From Pseudomonadota bacterium (GTDB taxonomy: Bacteria; Pseudomonadota; Gammaproteobacteria; Burkholderiales; JABEVD01), in assembly GCA_021845885.1 (NCBI GenBank), contig JAJZVB010000005.1, positions 1 through 38,333 of the forward strand: DNA of 38,333 bases. The letters run 5' to 3'. Below, one piece after another: positions 8,531 to 19,001 of the stretch; the stretch's first letter is position 1; each line of letters begins with the position of its first letter. The translations under genes were made by a program, and so were the position numbers. Below the pieces are notes generated by a model. The model saw nothing but the letters and a program-made list of their open reading frames with translations, did no database searches and was not told the origin of the DNA.

Positions 8531-9803
8531 CGTGATGCTCGATCGGGTTGCCGTAGAGCGGTTTCGCGCCAAACTGGGTGCTGACGGCATAAGCGGCGCC
8601 GCAGGCGAGCATCACGGGAAGAACGAGATGGAACTGGTTGGTCATTTCGAGCACCATGACTATCGCCATCATCGGGGCGTGAGTGACCGCGGAAAGCACA
8701 GCGGCCATGCAAATGATCGCCATCACCACGGGATCCACTCCCGCCAAATGGCCAAGTCCGGTTCCGAGCAGGTAGCCGCTCGTCGCGCCGACGAAAAGGG
8801 TGGGCGTGAATATGCCCCCTATGGCCCCGGAGGAAGTGCTCGCTACCGTGGCAACCACCTTGGCAATGAACACAATGGCAACCCAGTCCCAGGACAATCC
8901 GCCGTTCAGCACTTTCGATACGACATCGTAACCGTTGCCCCAGACTTCGGGGACGGGCGCCGAAATCAGCCCGACCACCAAACCCCCAAGGCTCAGGCGA
9001 AGCCAGAGCGACCTGATTTTTGCAAAGGCTTCCTTCGTTTTTTCGATGAGCTTGAGCAGTCCCAGTCCGAGCAGGCCGGAAGCCGCGCCTGCGGCGAGTG
9101 CGACGAGGAGTCCGCCCGGTGTGACCGGCATGGGTGCGGTCGCGGGCATGACATAGAGCGGGCTTGGCTCCACCGTCCAGAAAATCAGCGCGCTGGCAGT
9201 CACGGCGGAAATCAGAACGGGTGCTACGGTATGGCGGGCGAAGAAGCCCAGCGCGAGTTCGAGCACAAAAACGACCCCCGCGACAGGGGCATGATAGGCA
9301 GAGGCGATGCCTGCAGCGATGCCACATACCAGGACCGCGTTTCTCTGGTTTTCAGGCAAGGGAAAGATTATGGCGAGCCAGGACGAAAACCATGCAGAAA
9401 GCTGCACCATCGGGCCCTCCCTCCCTATCGCGGCGCCCGATCCCACGGAAAAAAGGGAGGAAAGGGTTCTGACGGCATTGGTTCTGTCGTTGAGCCTGAT
9501 TTGCCCTTCCCTCGCCGCATCGATATAGTCGATATGAGGGCCTGTTGCCCAGGATTTCCCGAAATGGAGCGCCAGCCCTGCAAAAAGCCCGCCTGCGGTC
9601 GGCACGAGAATTCTGACCCAGACAGGAAGCGACAGCGAATCCTGGACTAGGCTGCCCGTATGCCGGGTCATGAGCCATTCCATGCCGCTGCTCAGTGTAT
9701 GAAAGGCGTACATGGCTGCAGCGCCCAGTACGCCGGCCAGGAATGCGGCAAACCAGAGCCTTGCAGTGTCTTTCATGCTGGTTTCACTCGGAGTCATGCG
9801 CAT
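8526..9803 (-). CDS. ClC-family chloride channel/transporter
   Basis: GSGAAIGREGPMVQLSAW, GGIFTPTLFVGATSGYLLG, many TM segments. The 10277 start in the ORF track is an upstream extension; likely start MRMTPSETSMKD at 9803 or an internal Met. Confidence 0.92.
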   Translation of the reverse strand: MRMTPSETSMKDTARLWFAAFLAGVLGAAAMYAFHTLSSGMEWLMTRHTGSLVQDSLSLPVWVRILVPTAGGLFAGLALHFGKSWATGPHIDYIDAAREGQIRLNDRTNAVRTLSSLFSVGSGAAIGREGPMVQLSAWFSSWLAIIFPLPENQRNAVLVCGIAAGIASAYHAPVAGVVFVLELALGFFARHTVAPVLISAVTASALIFWTVEPSPLYVMPATAPMPVTPGGLLVALAAGAASGLLGLGLLKLIEKTKEAFAKIRSLWLRLSLGGLVVGLISAPVPEVWGNGYDVVSKVLNGGLSWDWVAIVFIAKVVATVASTSSGAIGGIFTPTLFVGATSGYLLGTGLGHLAGVDPVVMAIICMAAVLSAVTHAPMMAIVMVLEMTNQFHLVLPVMLACGAAYAVSTQFGAKPLYGNPIEHHA

Positions 9804-9899
9804 TCGCCTCAAGCAGGAATTTAAGAAGTATATATGGATTTTCTGAATTTTTTCTACCGGAATTCCAGGGAATGAAGTAATCTTTATAACATTGATTCG

Positions 9900-10355
9900 A
9901 TGGCAAGGGGAATGCCCATGTACAAAAGAATACTGGTGCCTGTGGATGGAAGCAAAACTTCCGATGCGGCGCTCAAGGAAGCGGTCGAACTGGCCAGGGA
10001 CCAGGGGGCGAAGCTTCGCATCGTTTATGCGATAGACGAGGCTTCGATCGTGGCTGGATCGGAATACGGCGACATGCTCGGGGCCGAGAAGAGTCAGATC
10101 GATTCGGGAAAAAGGATACTGGAAAAGGCGAATGCGATTTTTCCCGAAGCTGAAACCCGTTTGCTGGAAACGGAAAGGATCGGTCAGGGCATCAGCGAAG
10201 TCATCGTCCAGGATGCGAAGGCATGGGGAGCCGATCTCATCGTCGCCGGCACGCATGGCAGAACCGGATTGCGCCATCTCCTCATGGGAAGCGTGGCCGA
10301 AGGCATCGTACGCATTTCAAAAGTCCCCGTTCTCCTGGTCAGGGGCGGCGCCTGA
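9900..10355 (+). CDS. Universal stress protein, UspA family
   Basis: MYKRILVPVDGSKTSDAALKEAVELA...DLIVAGTHGRTGLRHLLMGSVAEGIVRISKVPVLLVR; start may be at 9912 or 9918. Confidence 0.94.
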   Translation: MARGMPMYKRILVPVDGSKTSDAALKEAVELARDQGAKLRIVYAIDEASIVAGSEYGDMLGAEKSQIDSGKRILEKANAIFPEAETRLLETERIGQGISEVIVQDAKAWGADLIVAGTHGRTGLRHLLMGSVAEGIVRISKVPVLLVRGGA

Positions 10356-10947
10356 AATAGACTTCCGTTCCATAGTGGATCAGATACCCCGCATAGCTTC
10401 CTGCGATCACGTCTCCCAGGAAGTGATATTCGGTGACCAGGAGCGCAGCGGCTAGGCCCAGCCATCCCGCCAGAATCAGGGGCCTCGCGCTGGGGGAGAA
10501 TTTCCACAAGGCGAGAAACAGGGGCGTGAAAACCAGCATGTGCCCTGAAGGGAACCCCTGGAAATCCTGCCCGCCATGGAACCAGTGGAAGGAATAGGCG
10601 TCGGGCTGGACGAGCCACAGCCTGGTATTCACCCTGCCGAAAAGCCATTTCAGCAAGTTTTTTGCCACATAGGCGAAAGGCAGAGAGGCGCCGAGGACCT
10701 GGAAAAGATGGGTGCGGCTGTCCGATATTCCTTTTCTCGAGAGAAGGGAATAGCCGGCCCATGAAATAGAGCAGACGATGAGGACGGTCAGGAAAAGCAT
10801 GTCCGGCAGGGAAGCGACACCGCGGCTGAACTGGAAGCCTTTTCCGGTATGATCGAAAATGAAATCGGCCACCCTGACATCCAGATAGCCGATACTCAGG
10901 GCGGTCAGGACGATTGCCGCCGCCAAACCCGAAATAAATTTATGCAT
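10339..10947 (-). CDS. PAP2-family phosphatase
   Basis: KNLLKWLFGRVNTR, FPSGHMLVFTPLF, EYHFLGDVIAGSYAGYLI match PAP2 motifs. 17-bp convergent overlap with uspA-like gene. Confidence 0.9.
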   Translation of the reverse strand: MHKFISGLAAAIVLTALSIGYLDVRVADFIFDHTGKGFQFSRGVASLPDMLFLTVLIVCSISWAGYSLLSRKGISDSRTHLFQVLGASLPFAYVAKNLLKWLFGRVNTRLWLVQPDAYSFHWFHGGQDFQGFPSGHMLVFTPLFLALWKFSPSARPLILAGWLGLAAALLVTEYHFLGDVIAGSYAGYLIHYGTEVYFRRRP

Positions 10948-10979
10948 CGCTTTTTCATTCTATAAGAAAAGGAAATTTC

Positions 10980-11429
10980 ATGGCCATAGCGATATTCCTG
11001 CATTTCTTCGGCGCCGTCGTCTGGGTCGGTGGCATGTTCTTCGCCTACATGGCCCTGCGCCCCGTGGCAGCCGAACTGCTCCCCCCTCCCCAGAGGCTCC
11101 CCCTCTGGATGGGCGTATTCCAAAAGTTCTTTCCATGGGTATGGGCGGCGATAATCCTGCTTCTTTCAAGCGGCCTTTTCATGATCATGCTGCTCGGCGG
11201 ATTCAATTCCATCCCGTGGAGCATCCATGCGATGCTCGGCACGGGCATCCTGATGATTCTAGTATTCTTCTACGTTTATTTCTTCTGTTTTTCAGCACTG
11301 AAAAAGGCCGTGGCGTCAGGAGAATGGAAGGCGGGAGGCGAAGCGCTTTCCTCCATCCGCAAGCTGATCGCATTCAATCTTTCCCTGGGTATCCTGGAAA
11401 TCGTTTTCGCAGCCCTTTTCAGGCCATGA
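10980..11429 (+). CDS. CopD-like integral membrane protein
   Basis: FLHFFGAVVWVGGMFFAYMALRPVAAELL...; four TM helices. Confidence 0.75.
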   Translation: MAIAIFLHFFGAVVWVGGMFFAYMALRPVAAELLPPPQRLPLWMGVFQKFFPWVWAAIILLLSSGLFMIMLLGGFNSIPWSIHAMLGTGILMILVFFYVYFFCFSALKKAVASGEWKAGGEALSSIRKLIAFNLSLGILEIVFAALFRP

Positions 11430-12016
11430 TCCTGCTCGTCGCCTACTGGGTGGTCTACTTTTCCCTGCATTCGCTGCTGGCCTCGCTTTGGCTGAAAAAA
11501 AGGGTTTCCGGGCATTGGCCGGACTTTCCATACAGAATGGCCTACAACATGCTCGCAGCGATGCTTCTCGTTCCCGGCGCTTGGCTGCTCTGGGGGATTC
11601 AATGGCCCGCGCTTTGGGCATTTTCAGGTTTCTGGAAATACGCCGCATACCTGCTTCAGTTCCTTGCCATCGCAGGGTTTCTCGTTTCGCTGAGATATTA
11701 CGACATGAAGGCCTTCCTCGGCCTGAAATCCGCAAATGAGGAAAATTTCACGATTTCCCCCTTCCACAGGCATGTCCGCCATCCCTGGTATTTTTTCGCC
11801 CTCCTGCTGATCTGGTCTCAGGACATGAATTCGGGAAAACTGGTGACCGACGTCATGGCGACCCTCTACCTTTTCCTGGGTTCATTGCACGAGGAAAGCA
11901 TGCTGCTGGAACGTTTCGGGAAAAGCTATGCCTTATACAGGGAAAAGGTTCCTGGCCTGATTCCCCTTCCCTGGAAATATTTGAGCGAGGATGAGGCCAG
12001 AACTCTAGTAAAATAG
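11426..12016 (+). CDS. Membrane methyltransferase-like protein (isoprenylcysteine carboxyl methyltransferase/NnrU-like)
   Basis: ATGA overlap with preceding gene; [23 protein letters not shown] and [28 protein letters not shown]. Confidence 0.75.
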   Translation: MILLVAYWVVYFSLHSLLASLWLKKRVSGHWPDFPYRMAYNMLAAMLLVPGAWLLWGIQWPALWAFSGFWKYAAYLLQFLAIAGFLVSLRYYDMKAFLGLKSANEENFTISPFHRHVRHPWYFFALLLIWSQDMNSGKLVTDVMATLYLFLGSLHEESMLLERFGKSYALYREKVPGLIPLPWKYLSEDEARTLVK

Positions 12017-12020
12017 CCTG

Positions 12021-14084
12021 ATGCAAAAAGCGCAAGACATTTTCTCCTACCGTCCCTACTGGGCGAAGCGTTTCGGCGTCTCCCCCCATCTTCCCATGAC
12101 GAGAGGCGAGATGGACGAACTCGGCTGGGATGGCTGCGACATCATTCTCGTCACGGGGGATGCCTATGTCGACCATCCCAGTTTCGGCATGGCGCTGATA
12201 GGCCGCCTTCTCGAGGCTCAGGGTTTCAGGGTCGGGATCATTTCGCAGCCCGACTGGACGAATGTCGAAGATTTTTCGCGGCTCGGAAAACCCGGGCTTT
12301 TCTTCGGGGTCACGGGCGGGAACATGGATTCGATGGTGAACCGCTACACGTCCGACAAGCGCATACGCTCGAACGATGCCTATACTCCGGAAGGTCTTGC
12401 CGACAAGCGTCCTGACCGCTGCGTTCTGGTGTATTCGCAGCGCTGCAGGGAGGCTTATCCGGATGTGCCCATCATTCTGGGCGGAATCGAGGCAAGCCTG
12501 AGAAGGATTGCGCATTACGATTACTGGTCCGACAAGGTGAGGCGCTCCGTGCTGATCGACGCAAAGGCCGATCTGCTCGTCTACGGCAACGGCGAACGCC
12601 AAGTTGTGGAAATCGCGCATAGGCTCGGCCGTGGTGAATCCGTCGACATGCTTACGGAAATCAGGGGAACGGCCTATACATTGAAAGAGATTCCAGAAGG
12701 CTGGGACATTCTCGATTCAACCAGCGTGGACAAGCCGGGCAAAGTCTCCCCTCATGCCGATCCCTACGCGGAAAAGCCGGCCTGTCATGAAGCCGATCCT
12801 GTCGAAGCCGATACGGGAAGGAAATCCGTCAGGACGGTGATTCGTCTTCCCGGATTCGAGGAAGTGAAAATGGATCCGGTCCTCTACGCCCATGCCTCCC
12901 GCGTCCTGCATCAGGAAACCAATCCCGGCAATGCCAGGGCGCTGATTCAGAATCACGGAAACAGGGAAGTCTGGCTGAATCCTCCCCCCATTCCGCTCTC
13001 GACTGAAGAAATGGATCGCGTCTATGGCCTTCCCTACAGCCGTCTTCCCCATCCGCTTTACGGAGGGGCGAAGATTCCGGCATTCGAGATGATCCAGCAT
13101 TCCGTCACCATCATGCGGGGCTGCTTCGGCGGATGCACTTTCTGCTCGATCACGGAGCATGAGGGCAGGATCATCCAGAGCCGTTCGGAAGCCTCCATTT
13201 TGAAGGAAATCGAAACGATCAGGGATGTTTCCCCGGCCTTCACGGGCGTGATTTCCGATCTCGGCGGACCCACTGCAAACATGTACAGGCTGGCCTGCAA
13301 GAACCCAGAAATAGAGGAGAAATGCAGAAGGCTTTCCTGCGTCTATCCGGGAATATGCAAGAATCTCGAAACAGACCACAGTCATCTGGTTTCGCTCTAC
13401 AGGAAGGCGAGAAGCCTTCCAGGAATAAAGAAGATATTGATCGCATCGGGCCTGCGCTATGATCTTGCCGTGCTTTCTCCGGAATACGTGAAGGAACTTG
13501 CAACGCATCACGTCGGCGGATACTTGAAAATCGCGCCCGAGCATACCGAAGCGGGGCCGCTTTCCAAAATGATGAAGCCCGGCATAGGTGCCTACGACCG
13601 CTTCAAGGCGATTTTCGACAAATTTTCGAAAGAGGCCGGAAAGGAACAGTATCTCATTCCCTATTTCATCGCGGCCCACCCGGGCACGACGGACGAGGAC
13701 ATGCTGAACCTCTCGCTCTGGCTGAAGAAGAACGGATTCAGGGCTGACCAAGTTCAGGCTTTCCTGCCTTCGCCCATGGCATTGGCCAGCGCGATGTATC
13801 ACTCGGGGCGCAATCCCCTCCACAGGATTTCAAGAAAAAGCGAAGCAGTCTATATCCCCAGATCGCCCCTACAGCGCCGGCTTCACAAGGCCTTCCTGCG
13901 CTATCACGATCCTGAGAACTGGCCCGTGTTGAGGGAAGCGCTGATGAGAATGGGCAGGGCGGATCTGATCGGAAACGGAAAGCATCATCTCGTTCCGCGA
14001 TGCCAGCCTGCCGGGATGCAGGGCGCAGGAAAGCCATTCAGGACGCAGCATGTGAGGCCGGTCCGGAAGAGGGGGAAATCATGA
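12021..14084 (+). CDS. ygiQ: YgiQ family radical SAM protein
   Basis: 687 aa; [52 protein letters not shown]; radical [26 protein letters not shown]. Confidence 0.95.
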   Translation: MQKAQDIFSYRPYWAKRFGVSPHLPMTRGEMDELGWDGCDIILVTGDAYVDHPSFGMALIGRLLEAQGFRVGIISQPDWTNVEDFSRLGKPGLFFGVTGGNMDSMVNRYTSDKRIRSNDAYTPEGLADKRPDRCVLVYSQRCREAYPDVPIILGGIEASLRRIAHYDYWSDKVRRSVLIDAKADLLVYGNGERQVVEIAHRLGRGESVDMLTEIRGTAYTLKEIPEGWDILDSTSVDKPGKVSPHADPYAEKPACHEADPVEADTGRKSVRTVIRLPGFEEVKMDPVLYAHASRVLHQETNPGNARALIQNHGNREVWLNPPPIPLSTEEMDRVYGLPYSRLPHPLYGGAKIPAFEMIQHSVTIMRGCFGGCTFCSITEHEGRIIQSRSEASILKEIETIRDVSPAFTGVISDLGGPTANMYRLACKNPEIEEKCRRLSCVYPGICKNLETDHSHLVSLYRKARSLPGIKKILIASGLRYDLAVLSPEYVKELATHHVGGYLKIAPEHTEAGPLSKMMKPGIGAYDRFKAIFDKFSKEAGKEQYLIPYFIAAHPGTTDEDMLNLSLWLKKNGFRADQVQAFLPSPMALASAMYHSGRNPLHRISRKSEAVYIPRSPLQRRLHKAFLRYHDPENWPVLREALMRMGRADLIGNGKHHLVPRCQPAGMQGAGKPFRTQHVRPVRKRGKS

Positions 14085-14668
14085 AAAGACTGGTCGTGGC
14101 GAGCAGCAACAAGGGAAAGATTCGTGAAATCAGCCAGATACTTTCTCCCCTTGGATTCGAGGTGATTCCACAGGCGGAATACGAAGTGCCCGATGCGGAA
14201 GAGCCCCATTTCACTTTCCTGGAAAATGCGCTCGAAAAGGCGAGGCATGCCAGCCGCCTGACGGACATGCCTGCGCTTGCCGACGATTCGGGAATCTGCG
14301 TCTCGGCCCTGAACGGGGAGCCCGGCATTCATTCGGCGAGATATGCCGGGGAGCCGAGATCGGACAGCCGCAACAACCTGAAGCTGCTCGATGAACTGAA
14401 AGATTGCGAGGACAGGCGGGCGCATTACTATTGCGTGATCGTTTATCTGAGGCATGCGATGGATCCCGAGCCCATCGTCGCCGAAGGGAAGTGGGAAGGG
14501 GAAATATTGAGGGCGCCGAGAGGGGAGGGCGGCTTCGGGTACGATCCGCTCTTTCTTGATCCGGCGCTCGGCAAAACGGGGGGGGAACTCGACCGCGGAA
14601 TCAAGAACAGGGTGAGCCACAGGGCCAGGGCATTGGCGGTGCTGCTGGACAAGCTGAAATGCCTTTGA
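14081..14668 (+). CDS. rdgB: XTP/dITP pyrophosphatase (RdgB/HAM1)
   Basis: [31 protein letters not shown]...[51 protein letters not shown] overlap with ygiQ. Confidence 0.95.
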   Translation: MKRLVVASSNKGKIREISQILSPLGFEVIPQAEYEVPDAEEPHFTFLENALEKARHASRLTDMPALADDSGICVSALNGEPGIHSARYAGEPRSDSRNNLKLLDELKDCEDRRAHYYCVIVYLRHAMDPEPIVAEGKWEGEILRAPRGEGGFGYDPLFLDPALGKTGGELDRGIKNRVSHRARALAVLLDKLKCL

Positions 14669-15795
14669 ACTTCGAATCGCTCCCCCCCCTTTCGCTCTAC
14701 ATCCACATACCCTGGTGCGTCAGGAAATGCCCTTATTGCGACTTCAATTCCCATGAGGGCGATTATGACGAGGAAACCTATGTTTCGGCATTGATCAGGG
14801 ATCTCGAATCCTGCCTGCCGAAAATCTGGGGCAGGAGAATTTCAAGCCTCTTTTTCGGAGGCGGTACGCCGAGCCTGATGAGCCCGCACGCCATCGAAAA
14901 AATTCTGGCTCAGGCGAGAGCGCTGCTCGGGATCGATCCCATGATCGAAGTGACCATGGAGGCGAATCCGGGCACATTCGACAGGGAAAAATTCGGCGCA
15001 TTCAGGGAAGCCGGGGTCAATCGTCTTTCCCTGGGCATCCAGAGTTTCAACGATAGGCATCTCGGCATGCTTGGGCGGATCCATGACGCGAAACAGGCTG
15101 CGCTTGCCGTTGAGACGGCATTGAAGCAGTTCAGGAATGTCAATCTCGATCTGATGTACGCGCTGCCTCAACAGAACTTGGCTGAGGCTGAAAGCGATTT
15201 TTCGATGGCACTCTCCTTCGATCCGCCCCATGTTTCGGCCTATCATCTGACCCTGGAGCCCAATACCTTTTTCCACAAGCATCCTCCTGAAATCCCCGAT
15301 GAGGATGCCTCTTTCGAGATGCAATGCATGATCGAGGAAATGCTGGAGAAGTCCTATCGTCATTACGAAACTTCCGCCTTTGCGAAAGAAGGCATGCAAT
15401 GCCGCCACAACCTGAATTACTGGGAATTCGGGGACTATGTCGGGATAGGCGCGGGAGCCCATGCGAAGATCAGCGGGCCTGAAGGCATTGTCAGGCAGAT
15501 GCGTTTCAAGAACCCCAAAGATTATGTCGCGAAGGCGTTTTCGGGCAATCCCGTTCAGGAAGAGCATGAAGTTTCTGATATTCCCTTCGAATTCATGATG
15601 AACGCGCTGAGGCTCAACGAAGGATTTCCCCTGCAGCTTTTCGAGGAAAGGACGGGGATGTCGAGGGTTTTTATTTTGCCGGAACTGGATGAGGCGGAAA
15701 GGCTGGGATATATAGGCAGGGATCATCTGAAGGTCGTCCCGACGCTTCGCGGGAAACGATTCCTGAACGATCTTCTCCAGATTTTTCTTCCCTAG
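14659..15795 (+). CDS. hemW: Radical SAM family heme chaperone HemW
   Basis: LSLYIHIPWCVRKCPYCDFNSHEG; SSLFFGGGTPSLMSP; VNRLSLGIQSFND. Confidence 0.95.
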   Translation: MPLNFESLPPLSLYIHIPWCVRKCPYCDFNSHEGDYDEETYVSALIRDLESCLPKIWGRRISSLFFGGGTPSLMSPHAIEKILAQARALLGIDPMIEVTMEANPGTFDREKFGAFREAGVNRLSLGIQSFNDRHLGMLGRIHDAKQAALAVETALKQFRNVNLDLMYALPQQNLAEAESDFSMALSFDPPHVSAYHLTLEPNTFFHKHPPEIPDEDASFEMQCMIEEMLEKSYRHYETSAFAKEGMQCRHNLNYWEFGDYVGIGAGAHAKISGPEGIVRQMRFKNPKDYVAKAFSGNPVQEEHEVSDIPFEFMMNALRLNEGFPLQLFEERTGMSRVFILPELDEAERLGYIGRDHLKVVPTLRGKRFLNDLLQIFLP

Positions 15796-16367
15796 AGCTT
15801 GCCCGCCGATCCGCCTAGTCCCTGGAGGGGGCCGAGCGGATTCCTGTTTTCCTCGAATTGGTGGATGGACGGCTCTCCTCCTGAAAGCTTGTAAACGACG
15901 ACATTGTTCTTGATGAGAATGACGCCGTCGAAACGCCAGCCCACGACGTCGACCTTGCGCTTGAAATCCAGAAAATCCGCCCAGAAATTGCCGTAGCGGG
16001 CCCGCTTCGTCGTGCTCTGGTTGATCTCGAAGCCTATGCATTCGATTTTTGCGCTGATGCAGTCTTTAACGCCTTCGTCCAGGTCCTGCGCATTGATCGA
16101 AGGGCTGGGTATGAACCGCCTGAGGATGTCTGAATAGTTGAGGATCGTGATGTTGGGGTTCACCGAGGGCTCGAGCCCCATTTTCTTGAGATCCCCGACT
16201 GTGGTCTTGTTGGGAACGATCTTGTCGAATACATCCTGAACTTCCTGGAAGCTGTGCCATGGCCCGATCGTGATGACCTCCGCCTTGGGCAGGAATGAAG
16301 TGCACCCGCCGAGAAAAAGAAGGGCCAGGACAGTTTTTTTGTTCATCATGCCATAATTATATTTCAT
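15792..16367 (-). CDS. Putative lipoprotein
   Basis: MNKKTVLALLFLGGCTSFLPKAE lipobox, start probably at the internal MMNKK or MNKK; no recognised function. Confidence 0.7.
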   Translation of the reverse strand: MKYNYGMMNKKTVLALLFLGGCTSFLPKAEVITIGPWHSFQEVQDVFDKIVPNKTTVGDLKKMGLEPSVNPNITILNYSDILRRFIPSPSINAQDLDEGVKDCISAKIECIGFEINQSTTKRARYGNFWADFLDFKRKVDVVGWRFDGVILIKNNVVVYKLSGGEPSIHQFEENRNPLGPLQGLGGSAGKL

Positions 16368-16403
16368 CGGCCGGAATGGGCCAGGGAAATCGGAGAAATC
16401 GAC

Positions 16404-16712
16404 ATGATGCGCATGCTTATTCTGGCTTTCGTCTTCTTTGCGGGGTGCGCCGAAATGAGGCCCGACTCAGGCCGCGGATGGGGATACAGCTACAAGCGCA
16501 TCGCTCCCGATACTTATCATATCCATGTGAGCGGGAACCGGTTCACGTCAACCGGGGATGCCGAGAATCTTTTCAGGAAAGCGTCGAACAAGGTAGCCGA
16601 ATTGAACCATTGCAGGGATTACAAGGTCGAGACCTATTCCACCTATATCGACAATACCCTTTATGGGGCGGGTGATCCTGAAATCGACGGAAACATCATT
16701 TGCCTGCGCTGA
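16404..16712 (+). CDS. Small putative lipoprotein
   Basis: [20 protein letters not shown] lipobox; [48 protein letters not shown] resembles the CC0125/CC1285-type small lipoprotein family. Confidence 0.75.
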   Translation: MMRMLILAFVFFAGCAEMRPDSGRGWGYSYKRIAPDTYHIHVSGNRFTSTGDAENLFRKASNKVAELNHCRDYKVETYSTYIDNTLYGAGDPEIDGNIICLR

Positions 16713-17382
16713 TTTTCCTGAAAATGATGTCGCGGACGCCGTGGCCCAGCCCTATCCCCCTTTGTTCGAACTTGGTGAGGGGGCGGTAATCCGGGCGATC
16801 GGAATAGTCCTTTGCCCTGTTCGTGAGAAGCGGCTCGGCATTCATGACGGAGAGGATATGCTCGGCATAGTCCTCCCAGTCCGTTGCGGCATGGATGTAG
16901 CCGTTCTCCATGAGTTTCCTGCAAAGCAGGGCGATCAATTCGGGCTGGATGAGCCTGCGCTTGTGATGCCTTTTTTTTGGCCAGGGATCAGGGAAAAAGA
17001 TATGGATGCCGGAAAGGGACGAGTCGGGAATCATCTTTTCCACCACCTCGACGGCATCGTGCTGGATGATCCTGACATTCCCGAGATGGTCCGCTTCGAG
17101 CAGCTTGAGCAGGCTTCCCACGCCGGGCGTATGCACTTCTATGGCAAGATAATCCTTTTCCGGGTTTTCAAGCGCTATTTTTGCGGTCGACTCTCCCATG
17201 CCTGAGCCTATTTCGAGGATTTTCGGGGCGCTTCTGCCGAAAACCTGGTCGAGCTCCAAAAGGGATGGCCTGAATGCCAGGCCGTATTTGGGCATCAGGT
17301 TCTGGTGGGCGAATTGCTGGGCTCTTGAAATTCTGCCCTGTCGCAGGACGTAGCTGCGTATGGGTCTGTTGTCTCGATTCAT
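16696..17382 (-). CDS. trmB: tRNA (guanine-N7-)-methyltransferase
   Basis: [91 protein letters not shown]. Confidence 0.95.
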   Translation of the reverse strand: MNRDNRPIRSYVLRQGRISRAQQFAHQNLMPKYGLAFRPSLLELDQVFGRSAPKILEIGSGMGESTAKIALENPEKDYLAIEVHTPGVGSLLKLLEADHLGNVRIIQHDAVEVVEKMIPDSSLSGIHIFFPDPWPKKRHHKRRLIQPELIALLCRKLMENGYIHAATDWEDYAEHILSVMNAEPLLTNRAKDYSDRPDYRPLTKFEQRGIGLGHGVRDIIFRKISAGK

Positions 17383-17443
17383 CCGGCAATTATACCGACA
17401 TTACGTGATAACATGCTTGATCTTCAAAGAAATGCGAGAAAAG

Positions 17444-17538
17444 ATGAAAAGGGTTTCATTTTCGTTCATGCTTTGCGGCGCGGATGCCTGCGCCGCGCTG
17501 CCTGACGAGATACAGGTTTATGAGGACTCGAATGGATC
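17444..17538 (+). pseudogene. Possible N-terminal remnant of an exported protein gene
   Basis: [31 protein letters not shown]: signal-peptide-like start followed by a LPDEIQVYxDxxN-like segment, running into the start of the 5-FTHF cyclo-ligase gene. Confidence 0.4.
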
Positions 17539-18125
17539 CTGCAAGCGTGAAACGCGAACTCAGAAAAAGTATAATTGGAAAGCGAGATGCCCTGTCTGTC
17601 GAATTCCGCGCCTCCCTGAGTTCAGTCATCACGGGCAAAATGAAGGGGCTGGATGCCTATCGCAGAGCCGAAATCGTTCTCGCCTACATGAGTTTCGGCA
17701 GCGAATTCGGAACGGATGAATTTGCAAAAGACGTGCTGGAAAACGGCAAGGCCCTGGTATTGCCGAAACTGAATGGCGAGAGAAGCGGTCTCGATCTCTA
17801 TCTTGTCACCGATCTTTCCGACGGGCTCGAGGCCGGCGCCTGGGGCATCAGGGAACCCAGGGGGGGGGCAAGGATCGAGGATTTCTCGCTGATCGACTTC
17901 ATCCTCGTTCCGGGCGTCGCTTTTTCGAGAGAAGGCGGAAGGCTGGGTTACGGCGGGGGATTCTACGACAGACTGCTCGTCAACAAGAGGATCGATTCGG
18001 CTGCCGTTGCCGCAGCCTATTCCCTGCAGGTTGTGGAAAAGGTTCCTATCGAGGAGAACGACGTGTTTGTGGACGGCGTCATTACTGAATCAGGCGAATA
18101 TTTTCGGAACAGGGAAATTCAATGA
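17532..18125 (+). CDS. 5-formyltetrahydrofolate cyclo-ligase
   Basis: [22 protein letters not shown]...; [27 protein letters not shown]. Confidence 0.92.
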   Translation: MDPASVKRELRKSIIGKRDALSVEFRASLSSVITGKMKGLDAYRRAEIVLAYMSFGSEFGTDEFAKDVLENGKALVLPKLNGERSGLDLYLVTDLSDGLEAGAWGIREPRGGARIEDFSLIDFILVPGVAFSREGGRLGYGGGFYDRLLVNKRIDSAAVAAAYSLQVVEKVPIEENDVFVDGVITESGEYFRNREIQ

Positions 18126-18961
18126 GTGCAAAGATTATCGACGGTAAAAAGATCGCGGCCGAGATGAGGGAGGCGCTCAAAGAGCGGGTGAAAAAGGCGG
18201 GTCCAGGGCTTGCCGTGATCATCGTCGGGGAAAATCCCGCCTCGCAAGTCTATGTCAGGAACAAGGAAAGGGCCTGCATCGAGGCGGGAATCCGCTCGGA
18301 GGTCATCGCTTTTCCCGAAGAGGCGACGCAGGAGGCTGTCATGGCGCGCATCGACCTGCTCAACAAGGATCCTGCAATTCACGGCATACTCGTTCAGCTG
18401 CCCCTGCCCGCCCATTTCGATTCGAGGAAGGTGCTCGATTTCATTTCCGCCGGGAAGGATGTCGACGGATTCCATCCCTGCAATATGGGCACTCTGTTTT
18501 TGGGGAACCCGGGCCTGCAGCCCTGCACTCCCCACGGCATCATGAAGATGCTCGAACACGAGAAGGTCGAAATCAGGGGAAAGCATGCCGTCGTCGTCGG
18601 GGCGAGCAACATCGTAGGCAAGCCCATGGCGGTGATGCTGCTTTCCAAAGGGGCGACGGTCACGATCTGCAATTCCAAGACCCGTGACCTCGGGCATCAT
18701 ACCCGGGATGCGGACATCCTCGTGGTTGCAGTGGGCAGGCCGAATCTCGTCACGGGCGACATGGTCAAGGAAGGCGCAGTCGTGATCGATGTCGGCATGA
18801 ACAGGCTTCAGGACGGCAGGCTTTGCGGCGACGTGGATTTCGATTCCGCGTCGGAAAAGGCCTCCCTGATCACGCCCGTTCCAGGGGGGGTGGGGCCGAT
18901 GACGATCGCCATGCTGCTCGAGAACACGGTCGAGGCCGAAGAGCGTTCGTGGCGTCGCTAG
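18122..18961 (+). CDS. folD: Bifunctional methylenetetrahydrofolate dehydrogenase/methenyltetrahydrofolate cyclohydrolase
   Basis: [88 protein letters not shown] overlap upstream. Confidence 0.96.
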   Translation: MSAKIIDGKKIAAEMREALKERVKKAGPGLAVIIVGENPASQVYVRNKERACIEAGIRSEVIAFPEEATQEAVMARIDLLNKDPAIHGILVQLPLPAHFDSRKVLDFISAGKDVDGFHPCNMGTLFLGNPGLQPCTPHGIMKMLEHEKVEIRGKHAVVVGASNIVGKPMAVMLLSKGATVTICNSKTRDLGHHTRDADILVVAVGRPNLVTGDMVKEGAVVIDVGMNRLQDGRLCGDVDFDSASEKASLITPVPGGVGPMTIAMLLENTVEAEERSWRR

Positions 18962-19001
18962 GGTATAATGCTGGGCGTTTCAACAGATTTGAGGTAGGAA
19001 T

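Noticed and set aside
8137-9327. 396-aa ORF on the same strand as the ClC gene in another frame
   Set aside because: ClC motifs are in the 8526..9803 frame; this frame is low-complexity and overlaps the pseudogene and ClC.
8532-9650. 372-aa plus-strand ORF antisense to the ClC gene
   Set aside because: Shadow of the ClC gene; highly charged Gly/Arg/His-rich translation.
9804-10277. N-terminal extension of the ClC ORF
   Set aside because: Antisense to the uspA-like gene; ClC-like sequence begins after MRMTPSETSMKD.
12717-13823. 368-aa antisense ORF within ygiQ
   Set aside because: Fully inside a clear YgiQ coding region; composition typical of spurious antisense frames.
14842-16041. 399-aa antisense ORF over hemW and the lipoprotein gene
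   Set aside because: Conflicts with well-supported HemW; no domain resemblance.
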